This document shows, in pieces, positions 7,165-15,503 of a stretch of DNA of 64,000 nucleotides. The position numbers were made by a program, and so were the translations under genes. The notes under the pieces were generated by a model that did no database searches, had not been told where the DNA came from, and saw only the letters and a list, made by a program, of their open reading frames with translations. Source of the stretch: Rhizobium sp. Root483D2. Its GTDB lineage: Bacteria > Pseudomonadota > Alphaproteobacteria > Rhizobiales > Rhizobiaceae. Numbering within the stretch: the stretch's first letter is position 1; each line of letters opens with the position of its first letter. The stretch is taken from positions 121,512-185,511 of the forward strand of contig NZ_LMFB01000039.1 in NCBI RefSeq assembly GCF_001426685.1, written 5' to 3'.

Positions 7165-8955
7165 GTGACGGAACGGGAAAACATAGCCAAGGCCAGGATC
7201 AAGGGCGCGCCAGAGGGCCCCTACGAGATTGCCGTCGAACAGGCGCGCGGCAGCCTCCAGAATCGTGACCTCAACCAGTTTCTCGACTTCGTCATCGCGC
7301 TTTACGACGAAAGCGCCAGAATCTTCGGATCGCGGGTCACGCAGCGGGACACGCGCATGGTCATCGATCTCATGCGCAGCCACTTTTCAGGCAGGCCCGT
7401 TACCAAGTCCTCTCTCGTCGCGTCATCCGGGCTGTCCTACGGAACGGCGATGCGGGCGATCGAGGGCATGCTCGAAAGCGGCCTGATCGTCACACGTCCG
7501 CGCACAGCCACAGGTCTGTCGTACTCGCTCCACCCGTCCGGCGACCTGATTTCCCGCTGGCATGCCTTCTCGCATCGTGGCGAGAAACTGCTGCGCGAGG
7601 CGACCGCCGCGACTGAACCGCTGCGCACGCCGGCCGGCCGCCGTCCCAAGCTGGATGTTCCCGCCAGCATCATCCCGCCGCCCGCGGTCCTGACGGAAAC
7701 CCTGTCCCTGGGCAGAGGGCTGCGCATCCTCGTCCATGCCGACACGACGTTCATGGCGATGAGCGCTTTGAAGCGGCAATTCGAGCTCATTCTGGGCGTC
7801 CCCGTCGAGGCGCGCGCGCTGGGGATCGATCGCCTGCAAGAGGAAATCGTCGGCAACAGTCGGCGGTCGCAGTCGCGCTACGACATCATCGCATGCGATT
7901 TGCCCTGGTTCGGGGAGATGGCGCATCACGGCCGTCTCCTGCCCCTGGACAAGCTGATTCAGGAAAACCATTTGGATTGCAGCGATATCTACGCCGATGC
8001 GCTGGCGAGTTCGCGTCATAATGGCCAGCAATTCGGCATTCCCGTGCTGACGACGGGGGAGGTTTTGGCCTATCGGACGGATCTTCTGGCGGAACGGTCG
8101 ATCGTCCCGCCGAGGACGTCCGATGAGGTGATCGCAGCGGGGCGGAAACTGCACGACCCGAAGCGGGGAGTTTCCGGCATAACCTGGAACGGCGGTCGTG
8201 GGACGGCGCTCGGGCACAGCTTCATCATGATGATGGGAGCCTTCGGCCGGCCGATCGTGGACCTTCGTCGTACTCAAGACGGCTTCGACGTCGCCGGCGC
8301 CCGAGGGGAAGATCTACGACCGACATTTCTGTCCGAAGAGGCCCGGCAGACCGCGGCCTACATGCAGGAGTTGATGGCATTTTCCCCGCCGAACGTTCTG
8401 GACGTGACGTGGTACGAGCGGGCGAGCACCTACGCCAACGGCCATGCAGCAATGGCCTATTCGCACTCGCTCCTCGCTCATCTCTACGAAACGGTGCCGC
8501 AATCGCCGGCCTATCGCAAAACCGGCTATCTGCCCCATCCGACCGGTCCCAACGGGCGGCCGATCGTTCCGGTCGGCGGGTATGCCCTGTCCATTCCTTC
8601 GAATGTCGCGCCAGCACGGATTCCATCCGTCTGGAAGGCGCTGATGACGTTGACCTCGGCGGAATCGGTCAAGCTCTACCTGCTGAACGGCAGCCTCGCC
8701 AGTTCGCGGGCGAGCGTCAGCCGCGATCCGGAGGTACAGGCCATCTCGCCCTATATCGGCACCATCGATGCCTACGCCGCCAAAGGATATCTGCGCATGT
8801 GGCCCCGTCCGCCCATTGCCGGTATTCCGGACGTCATTTCCATCGCGGGGGAGGAAGTCCATGATTTGCTCAATGGATGGAAATCCATGGAGGCAGCGTT
8901 GGTCCGCGCTCAGAACAGGGCAGATGCCATCATGCGGGAAAGAGGGCATTATTGA
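7165..8955 (+). CDS. Winged-helix regulator fused to an ABC solute-binding domain
   Basis: A protein of about 596 residues without signal peptide or membrane segment. The first ~125 residues hold a MarR/ROK-like winged helix (VTKSSLVASSGLSYGTAMRA, then MLESGLIVTRPR). From about residue 190 the sequence is a family 1 solute-binding domain (RILVHADTTFMAMSALKRQF, YDIIACDLPWFGEM, and TGEVLAYRTDLLAERSIVPP with the usual domain-crossing strand). Because it stays in the cytoplasm it should sense a solute and act on DNA, much as SgrR does with a different binding-protein family. GTG 7165 is preferred because an AAAGG lies 10 bases upstream; TTG 7129 is an alternative. It lies between two sugar operons on the same strand and could control either. 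Confidence 0.85.
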   Translation: MTERENIAKARIKGAPEGPYEIAVEQARGSLQNRDLNQFLDFVIALYDESARIFGSRVTQRDTRMVIDLMRSHFSGRPVTKSSLVASSGLSYGTAMRAIEGMLESGLIVTRPRTATGLSYSLHPSGDLISRWHAFSHRGEKLLREATAATEPLRTPAGRRPKLDVPASIIPPPAVLTETLSLGRGLRILVHADTTFMAMSALKRQFELILGVPVEARALGIDRLQEEIVGNSRRSQSRYDIIACDLPWFGEMAHHGRLLPLDKLIQENHLDCSDIYADALASSRHNGQQFGIPVLTTGEVLAYRTDLLAERSIVPPRTSDEVIAAGRKLHDPKRGVSGITWNGGRGTALGHSFIMMMGAFGRPIVDLRRTQDGFDVAGARGEDLRPTFLSEEARQTAAYMQELMAFSPPNVLDVTWYERASTYANGHAAMAYSHSLLAHLYETVPQSPAYRKTGYLPHPTGPNGRPIVPVGGYALSIPSNVAPARIPSVWKALMTLTSAESVKLYLLNGSLASSRASVSRDPEVQAISPYIGTIDAYAAKGYLRMWPRPPIAGIPDVISIAGEEVHDLLNGWKSMEAALVRAQNRADAIMRERGHY

Positions 8956-9232
8956 TCCTTCCTCTCCGGAAGTCCCCAAAAACATCCAGAATGGATAAAA
9001 CTCCGGCTGGTGCGATGATCAGCATCGATTAAGCTTTACCTCATCCAAACTGCTTCAGAGCAGACGCACGGGAGGTGCGGGGATCAGGAGGAAGATGGTG
9101 TCGCTGAGGACAATGAGCCCAAAGCCGGCACCGTAAATCTTCAACAAACATGTCTGCGCCGGGAGCGCAATTTGAATCGGGCCGCATGCGACGCCGGGTG
9201 AGCGCGCTGTCGTGTCGAGAGGAGTGAGATCA

Positions 9233-10075
9233 ATGGCGTTCAAATACGCGTTCAACACCTGGGCGTATTCCAGTTTTCCGTGTTGGGTACCGTCGTATTC
9301 TATCGAGGAAACGATCCGCCGCATCGCCGGTTTCGGTTATGACGGCATTGAGATTGGCTGCGCGGCGCCACACGCATGGCCCGCCTATCTTTCGCCCAGT
9401 CATCGCCGCGACCTGAAATCTCTGATGGATGATCTCAATCTGAAGCCGGTCAGCCTGCTGCCGGCCCCTGGCGGCGGACCTGGCCACAACGTGGCATCGC
9501 TCATGCCGGAGGAGCGCAAGGCGACGATCGCGCATTACAAGGAGGTGGTAGACCTCGCCCATGATCTCGGCGCAGACCGCGTGCTTTACATCGCTGGATG
9601 GCGATCCTTCGGCACGGGTTATCAGCAAGCCTGGGACTGGAGCCTCGCGGCGCTCAGGGAAATTGCCGCCCATGCCCGGGAAAAGGGCGTCGGCATCAGC
9701 ATCGAGCCGACATCGGCCGATTCCAATCTCATCGACACCCCCGGTCAGGCGCTGCTCTTGCGTGAGCAGGTCGGCTCCGACACGGTCAAGGTGATGTTCG
9801 ACACCTACCACGCGCTCTACCGCAACGAGGTCAGTTCCGACTATGTGCACGAGATGGCGGGGCATCTGGACCATGTCCACTTTGCCGATATCGACCGTCT
9901 GGCGCCAGGCGAGGGCGTGGTCGATTGGGCCGGTGTGCTGGCAGCGCTGAAACAGATCGATTTCCAAGGATATCTGACGATGGAAATAGGCTTCAGCGGC
10001 CGGAATTTCGACCCCGATCGCGTGGCGCGCAGTGCGCTCTCCTACCTGAAGTCGGTCGAAGCCAGCCTGAAATAA
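9233..10075 (+). CDS. Sugar isomerase/epimerase, D-tagatose 3-epimerase-like
   Basis: A 280-residue TIM-barrel enzyme (PF01261). The ketose 3-epimerase metal set is recognisable: Glu in SIEPTSADSN, Asp/His in VMFDTYHALY, His in HVHFADIDR and Glu in TMEIGFSG. This matches D-tagatose/D-psicose 3-epimerases better than the enzyme at 864 does. ATG 9233 follows GAGAGGAG; a GTG at 9212 is less likely. It heads the CUT1 importer operon 9233-15360 and probably isomerises the imported sugar, or a keto form made by the dehydrogenase at 13192. Confidence 0.85.
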   Translation: MAFKYAFNTWAYSSFPCWVPSYSIEETIRRIAGFGYDGIEIGCAAPHAWPAYLSPSHRRDLKSLMDDLNLKPVSLLPAPGGGPGHNVASLMPEERKATIAHYKEVVDLAHDLGADRVLYIAGWRSFGTGYQQAWDWSLAALREIAAHAREKGVGISIEPTSADSNLIDTPGQALLLREQVGSDTVKVMFDTYHALYRNEVSSDYVHEMAGHLDHVHFADIDRLAPGEGVVDWAGVLAALKQIDFQGYLTMEIGFSGRNFDPDRVARSALSYLKSVEASLK

Positions 10076-10115
10076 CAATCACTGAAATGACAATCAACGG
10101 GAGGAGGAAACCCAC

Positions 10116-11423
10116 ATGAAGACGAACAAGACACATATGCGACGACTGCAGGCGACATTATCCCTCATGGTGATGGCGACAGCATCGGGCGCCATGGCGG
10201 AATCAGTGCCGGTAGTGCAATGGGACCAGTTTTCCAATGCCGGCATCACGGCCGCGGGGCCAGCCATGGAGGAATTGATCAAGGTCTGCGAGGCGGCACT
10301 TCCGGACGTGAACATCGAGCGTACCGTGGTTCCGTCGATCGGCATACGCGAGAGCTATCGTCTCGCTGTTTCCGCAGACAAGACACCGGATCTCGGTTAT
10401 ACTTGGCCGGCAGCATCGGTTCTGGCGGGTTATGCCCGTACCGGAAAAGTGGCGCCACTCAACAGTTATTATGACAAATACGGCTGGGACAACGTCAACG
10501 CCTTCTATCGCGGCCGCAATTCCTATCAGGGCAAGCTCTACGCCGTTCCGATGGAACAGGACCTGATGGGTGTCTACTACAACAAGGCGATGTTTGCCGA
10601 ACTCGGTCTCGAAGTCCCCAAGACCTACGCCGAATTCAAGACGGTCGTGGACAAGATCAAGGAAGCCGGCAAGATCCCGATCGCCTTCGGCAATCGCGAC
10701 CGCTGGCCCGCTACCAACACGCTGAGCCTGATTCTCGGTCTGACGGCCGGCCGGGCGGAAGAGGAAAAAGTGTTCTTCGGCGAGGAACCCTGGACGAACC
10801 CCAAGTTCAAGCTGGCTGCGGAGACCTTCCAGCAATGGGGCAAGGATGGATATTTCCCCAAGGGCTTCAACGGCATCGGTTATGATGAGGCCAATGCGCT
10901 TTTCCTCGGCGGGCGTGCCGCGATGAATATCACCGGGACGTGGGTATTGCAGGACATGGCGCGGGGCGCCAAATTCGATCTCGGCGTGTTCATGTTGCCG
11001 CCGATCTCCGACGGCGTCCCCCCCGGCACGATGTGGGGCGAAGGGTCTCAGTGGCAGGTTTCCGCAGCGGCGAGCGATGCCGCCAAGGATGCCGCAGCCA
11101 GCTACATCAACTGCCTGACCTCCAAGGAAAACCGCAAGACATGGGTGGAGAAGGGTTATCTTGTTCCGATCGGCACGACGGCCGAAGACCTGAAAGCCTG
11201 GGATACACTGCCGGTCGTCAAGGATTTTTATGCGGAAGGCCTGAAAACCCCGGATACGAATTTCTACGACCTGCACACCACCGTGCCGGAAAGCGTGACT
11301 CAGGTCCTCTATCCGGAATTGCAGAAGCTCGCGAGCGGTGACGAGACGCCGGACTCTTTCCTCGCGGCCATTCAGGCATCGTGGCAGGCAGCAATTGCCA
11401 ATGGCGAGCGCTGGGTGCCTTAA
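10116..11423 (+). CDS. Sugar-binding protein, extracellular solute-binding family 1 (CUT1)
   Basis: A 435-residue periplasmic binding protein. The signal peptide has a basic start (KTNKTHMRRLQ), a hydrophobic core and likely cleavage after AMA. Family features include VPMEQDLMGVYYNKAMFAEL, FLGGRAAMNITGTWVL and the C-terminal segment found in MalE/UgpB relatives. A strong GGGAGGAGG precedes the start. It is followed by two permeases, so it is the ligand-capture component of a CUT1 carbohydrate importer, the class for oligosaccharides and glycosides. Confidence 0.92.
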   Translation: MKTNKTHMRRLQATLSLMVMATASGAMAESVPVVQWDQFSNAGITAAGPAMEELIKVCEAALPDVNIERTVVPSIGIRESYRLAVSADKTPDLGYTWPAASVLAGYARTGKVAPLNSYYDKYGWDNVNAFYRGRNSYQGKLYAVPMEQDLMGVYYNKAMFAELGLEVPKTYAEFKTVVDKIKEAGKIPIAFGNRDRWPATNTLSLILGLTAGRAEEEKVFFGEEPWTNPKFKLAAETFQQWGKDGYFPKGFNGIGYDEANALFLGGRAAMNITGTWVLQDMARGAKFDLGVFMLPPISDGVPPGTMWGEGSQWQVSAAASDAAKDAAASYINCLTSKENRKTWVEKGYLVPIGTTAEDLKAWDTLPVVKDFYAEGLKTPDTNFYDLHTTVPESVTQVLYPELQKLASGDETPDSFLAAIQASWQAAIANGERWVP

Positions 11424-11491
11424 CCCGTCACCCGGATCCATATGGGATGGTGGCGGTTTTCCCCTGCCATCCCCAACCTTGGGACAAGTTC

Positions 11492-12352
11492 ATGTACAAC
11501 AGCCGCCAAGCCCTGCTGTTCGTGCTGCCGGCCTTGCTGCTCTATGTAGCTTTTGTCGCGGTGCCAATCCTGCAGGTCGCAGCCTACAGCGTGTTTTCTT
11601 GGGACAACGGGTCGATCAAGGCCTTCAGCGGCCTTGCGAATTATCAGCGTCTGACGTCGGACGGCGTGTTCTGGACGGCGCTCGGGCACAACGCGATCTG
11701 GGCGATTCTGACGCTCTGTTTCCCGCTGTTGATCGGTCTCGTCCTCGCCTCCATACTCGCTGAACGGTCGCCGCGAACCATCCGGCTTATGAGTGCGCTT
11801 TACTTTCTGCCGCGCACCATTCCGCTTGTCGTTGCCGGCATCATCTGGGGCTGGATTTACAATCCTATCTTCGGCCTTTTGAATTATGTTCTCGATCTGA
11901 TCGGCCTCGGCTCGCTGGGCGGCGCATGGCTCGCGGAATCCGGCTCTGCGCTCCTGTCTCTCAATGCGGCCGGTGCCTGGACATTTTACGGATTCTGCGT
12001 GCTGATCTATCTGTCGGCCATCCAGTCTATCGATCCCTCGCTTTACGAGGCGGCCTCGCTCGATGGGGCCGGCTGGGGACAGCGGTTTCGGTTCATCACC
12101 GTGCCGCTCCTGAAAAGCACCACGCTCTTTCTGGGCCTCTATGCGGCAATCGAAGCCATGCGCTTCTTCGACCTGGTCTGGGTCACCACGCAGGGGGGGC
12201 CGGGCTACGACACCGAAGTCCTCACCACGCACATTTACAAGACCTTCTTCCTTGTCGGCGACTTCGGCTACGCGGCGGCCCTTTCGGTCGTGCTGCTTGT
12301 CATCGTGCTCACCATCGGCGGGCTGAGCTACCGCATCCTGAGGCAGTCATGA
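11492..12352 (+). CDS. CUT1 sugar ABC permease, MalF/UgpA type
   Basis: A 286-residue, roughly six-helix permease. The cytoplasmic coupling loop is YEAASLDGAGWGQRFRFITV with the conserved EAA...G signature, followed by PLLKSTTLFL. ATG 11492 is chosen because it gives a short basic N-terminus before the first helix (QALLFVLPALLLYVAFV); GGGA lies about 8 bases upstream. Longer starts (11381, 11447) add unlikely sequence. It overlaps the next permease gene by four bases (ATGA). Confidence 0.9.
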   Translation: MYNSRQALLFVLPALLLYVAFVAVPILQVAAYSVFSWDNGSIKAFSGLANYQRLTSDGVFWTALGHNAIWAILTLCFPLLIGLVLASILAERSPRTIRLMSALYFLPRTIPLVVAGIIWGWIYNPIFGLLNYVLDLIGLGSLGGAWLAESGSALLSLNAAGAWTFYGFCVLIYLSAIQSIDPSLYEAASLDGAGWGQRFRFITVPLLKSTTLFLGLYAAIEAMRFFDLVWVTTQGGPGYDTEVLTTHIYKTFFLVGDFGYAAALSVVLLVIVLTIGGLSYRILRQS

Positions 12353-13167
12353 CCAGAACATCCCGCTTCTTCCAGCACGCCGTGCTTCTAATCTTCGCGC
12401 TTTATGCGCTGGTTCCCGTTTATCTGGTGGTGCTGGCCTCTCTGCGCAGCGAAGCCGATCTGTTTTCCGGACCGCTTACACTGCCGTGGCCTATCGATAT
12501 CGGCAACTTACGTCGTGTCTGGTTCGAAAGCGGCTTTTCGCAGTTTTTCGTCAATAGCCTGATGATCAGCACCGGCTCGACCCTGCTCGTCATGCTAACG
12601 GCGCCGCTGGCCGGCTTCGCCTTCGCAAAACTGAAATTTCCGGGCAAGGAAATCCTGTTCGGTTTGTTTCTGGCAGGCCTTGTCGTCCCCGCTCCCTCGG
12701 TGATCGTGGCACTGTACGGCGATCTGCAGCTGCTCGGTCTTCTGAATACGCGGGTCGGCGTGATCCTCCCCCAGGCAGCGCTCCTTCTCCCGTTTTCCAT
12801 CTTCATGATGCGCACGGTCATGGAGGATTTGCCCGACGATCTTCTGGAGGCCGCAACAATCGATGGCGCAACGCTTTTCGAGACTTTTACGAAAGTGGTT
12901 GTTCCTATTGTCAAACCGGGCCTCCTGTCGCTTGCATTGATCACGTTTTTGTTTTCCTGGCAGGAATATCTGCTGCCGCTGGTCGTCATACAGGACGAGA
13001 CCCTCAAACCGCTGACGGTGGGGGCTGCAACCCTGCAGGGGCGCTACGGCGTCGATTACGGCGGGATCGCGGCTGCGGGGATCATCGCCTTCGCGCCGAT
13101 CGTCGTCCTGTTCCTTGTCCTGCAACGCTCTTTTGTCCGCGGCCTGACGGCCGGTGCCGTGAAGTAA
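12349..13167 (+). CDS. CUT1 sugar ABC permease, MalG/UgpE type
   Basis: A 272-residue permease with about six membrane segments. The EAA loop is LLEAATIDGATLFETFTKVV followed by VPIVKPG. Its start overlaps the stop of the previous permease, so the two subunits are translated together and presumably form the heterodimeric channel. An apparent longer reading frame starting at 11926 runs through the upstream gene in another frame and is rejected. Confidence 0.92.
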   Translation: MTRTSRFFQHAVLLIFALYALVPVYLVVLASLRSEADLFSGPLTLPWPIDIGNLRRVWFESGFSQFFVNSLMISTGSTLLVMLTAPLAGFAFAKLKFPGKEILFGLFLAGLVVPAPSVIVALYGDLQLLGLLNTRVGVILPQAALLLPFSIFMMRTVMEDLPDDLLEAATIDGATLFETFTKVVVPIVKPGLLSLALITFLFSWQEYLLPLVVIQDETLKPLTVGAATLQGRYGVDYGGIAAAGIIAFAPIVVLFLVLQRSFVRGLTAGAVK

Positions 13168-13191
13168 ACCTTATCAAGCTGGAGTATCGCC

Positions 13192-14214
13192 ATGAAAGCC
13201 GTTTTTCTCCCCGGCAACAAGCGCGTCGAAATTCGCGCTGTCGAAGTCCCCAAGCCGCGGCAGGACGAGGTCCTGGTCCAGGTCAAGGCATCCTGCATAT
13301 GCCGCAGCGATCTCAGTCTCTACTACGGCAATGCCGTGGTCGGGGGCGAGGCAGCGGGGCGCTGTGTCACGGGTCATGAACCATCCGGCATCATCGTCGA
13401 GGTCGGCTCGGCCGTCCGTCAGTTCAAGAAGGACGACCGGGTCGCCATCCATCTCGCCATTGGCTGCAGCGTGTGCAGCCATTGCCGGGCGGGCCACTTT
13501 CATCTCTGCTCTGAATGGAAATGTATCGGCTTCACTGCCGATGGAGGCAATGCGGAATACATCGCCGTTCCGGAGCGCAATCTGCTGAGACTGCCCGACA
13601 CGATGTCCTACGTCGCCGGCGCGATTTCCACGGACGCCTTCGGCACGCTTTGTAGCGCGGCGCGAAAGCTCGGCATCGACGGTCTTTCCACCGTGGGGAT
13701 CTGGGGGCTCGGCCCGATGGGCTCGGCGGGCGTGCTTGCCGCAAAGGCATTGGGCGGACAGGTCGTTGCCCTCGATCCGATAGAAGAGCGCCGGGACTTC
13801 GCACGCAGCCTTGGCGCCGATCTCGTCCTCGACCCCCTGGACAGAACTTCATTCGAGCAATTGATGGACTTTTCCGGCGGAAAGGGCGTGACCGCGGCCA
13901 TCGATTGCTCAGGCAACGGCATGGCGCAGAATATGGCGCTCGATGCTGCTGCGCCCTTCGCGAAGGTCGCTTTCGTCGGGGAGAGCCTTGAGGCAACGAT
14001 CCGGCCGAGCGATCAGTTGATTCGCAAGCAGGTGACGCTGATGGGTTCTTGGTATTTCGGCGTGGCCGAATACGAGGACATCCTGCGCATCGTTGACGTC
14101 GGCAATATCGATCTGGAAAAACTCGCAACCCATACCTTCCCGCTTGACGAGGCGGAAACGGCGTTCCGGCTGTTCGACGAACGCAAGACGGAAAAGGCAG
14201 TCTTCGTTTTTTGA
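13192..14214 (+). CDS. Zinc-dependent alcohol/polyol dehydrogenase (medium-chain)
   Basis: A 340-residue MDR-family dehydrogenase. The catalytic zinc ligands are Cys in SCICRSDLS and the GHEPSG histidine/glutamate. The structural zinc lobe is GCSVCSHCRAGHFHLC (four Cys). The NAD(H) fold has GIWGLGPMGSAGV and an acidic residue after the second strand (ALDPIEE), favouring NAD. It starts 24 bases after the second permease. Relatives oxidise sugar alcohols or threonine; here it would act on the imported polyol or sugar, paired with the epimerase at 9233. Confidence 0.9.
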   Translation: MKAVFLPGNKRVEIRAVEVPKPRQDEVLVQVKASCICRSDLSLYYGNAVVGGEAAGRCVTGHEPSGIIVEVGSAVRQFKKDDRVAIHLAIGCSVCSHCRAGHFHLCSEWKCIGFTADGGNAEYIAVPERNLLRLPDTMSYVAGAISTDAFGTLCSAARKLGIDGLSTVGIWGLGPMGSAGVLAAKALGGQVVALDPIEERRDFARSLGADLVLDPLDRTSFEQLMDFSGGKGVTAAIDCSGNGMAQNMALDAAAPFAKVAFVGESLEATIRPSDQLIRKQVTLMGSWYFGVAEYEDILRIVDVGNIDLEKLATHTFPLDEAETAFRLFDERKTEKAVFVF

Positions 14215-14259
14215 CGATGATCGGTAAACGGAAATAGAAGCGCGGACGGGAGCAGGCAT

Positions 14260-15360
14260 ATGGCAACGGTAAGTTTTCAAGGAACCCGCAAGGCGTTCGG
14301 CGCCCATGAGGTATTGAAAGGTGTCTCCCTTGATGTGGCGGACGGTGAATTCGTTATTCTCGTCGGGCCATCCGGATGTGGAAAATCGACGCTGCTGCGC
14401 ATGCTGGCGGGTCTCGAACAGGCAACCGGCGGCGATATCCGGATCGATGGAAAAAGCGTGATCGGCATTGCACCGAAAGAGCGGGACATCGCCATGGTCT
14501 TTCAGACATATGCTCTTTATCCGCATATGACCGTCGCCGAAAATATGGGATTTTCACTACGGCTCGCAAAAGCGCCCAAAGCGGAAGCAGACCAAAGGAT
14601 CAGCGCGGCTGCGACCTTGCTGAACCTTGATACGTTATTGGACCGCTATCCCAAGCAGCTTTCAGGCGGGCAGCGCCAACGTGTTGCCATGGGCCGTGCG
14701 ATCGTCCGCGATCCGAAGGTGTTTCTCTTTGATGAGCCGCTCTCGAACCTTGACGCCAAGCTGCGGGTGCAGATGCGCGCCGAGATCAAGGCTCTGCACC
14801 AGCGACTACGCACGACCAGCATCTATGTTACCCATGACCAGGTCGAGGCCATGACCATGGCGGACCGTATCGTTGTGATGAACGGCGGCATCATTGAACA
14901 GGTCGGCACACCGCTCGATCTCTACGACAGTCCCGCCAACCTTTTCGTCGCCGGCTTCATTGGTTCGCCGTCCATGAACTTCATCGATGGAAAGTTAGAA
15001 CGGCAGGACGCAATAGTCATGTTTAGAGCAAACGGCGGCTTCGCGTTGCCGATAACGGTCGAGGCCGCGGGGTCAGCACGGGAGGGGCAAGCCGTTGTCT
15101 ATGGCGTGCGCCCGGAACACATCGATTTCACGGGTCGTGACAGCAGCGGTGACTTTGCGCCCGTTGTATCGGTCGTGGAGCCGATGGGATCGGAAACTCT
15201 GATTCTTGCAGATTATCCCGGAGGCAAAATGACGGTCTCCTATCGGGGACGTGGAGTTTTCAATCCCGGCGACAGGCTTCCGCTGACGATTGATGCATCT
15301 CGCATCCACCTGTTCGATCGTGCCAGCGGACGCAACTTACGCTATAACGGCCAGCATTGA
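14260..15360 (+). CDS. CUT1 sugar ABC transporter ATPase, UgpC/MalK/MsmK type
   Basis: A 366-residue ATPase with Walker [10 protein letters not shown] (residues 36-44), signature LSGGQRQRV (from residue 134), Walker [13 protein letters not shown] and a switch His in YVTHDQVEAM. A C-terminal OB-type regulatory domain (TOBE) follows, with VYGVRPEHI. It is the last gene of the operon and energises the permease pair upstream. It is a close relative of the ATPase at 39876, and such subunits can serve several CUT1 importers. Confidence 0.93.
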   Translation: MATVSFQGTRKAFGAHEVLKGVSLDVADGEFVILVGPSGCGKSTLLRMLAGLEQATGGDIRIDGKSVIGIAPKERDIAMVFQTYALYPHMTVAENMGFSLRLAKAPKAEADQRISAAATLLNLDTLLDRYPKQLSGGQRQRVAMGRAIVRDPKVFLFDEPLSNLDAKLRVQMRAEIKALHQRLRTTSIYVTHDQVEAMTMADRIVVMNGGIIEQVGTPLDLYDSPANLFVAGFIGSPSMNFIDGKLERQDAIVMFRANGGFALPITVEAAGSAREGQAVVYGVRPEHIDFTGRDSSGDFAPVVSVVEPMGSETLILADYPGGKMTVSYRGRGVFNPGDRLPLTIDASRIHLFDRASGRNLRYNGQH

Positions 15361-15433
15361 AATTTAAATCAAATCAGTTCTTAGCGGAGATCAGCACACA
15401 GAGGTCCAATCCCATCAAGGCGAAGACGATTGA

Positions 15434-15476
15434 CGTCCAGGCAGATGCGGAGATTGTTTCCGCATCTGCCTGGACG
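15434..15476. repeat. Perfect 18-bp inverted repeat with 7-base loop
   Basis: Bases 15434-15451 and 15459-15476 are exact reverse complements (starting CGTCCAGGCAGATGCGGA). It lies between the converging ATPase gene and the tyrosine recombinase gene. The simplest reading is a bidirectional terminator, although neither side has a strong T-run. The length and perfection also fit a two-armed recombinase binding site, and a recombinase gene ends 28 bases away. Confidence 0.7.
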
Positions 15477-15503
15477 ATTTGGATCAGCTGTTCATCGGAC
15501 CAG

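Noticed and set aside
11926..13167. A 413-codon frame for the second CUT1 permease
   Set aside because: The first 141 codons lie out of frame inside the previous permease; the family start is at 12349 with an ATGA overlap.
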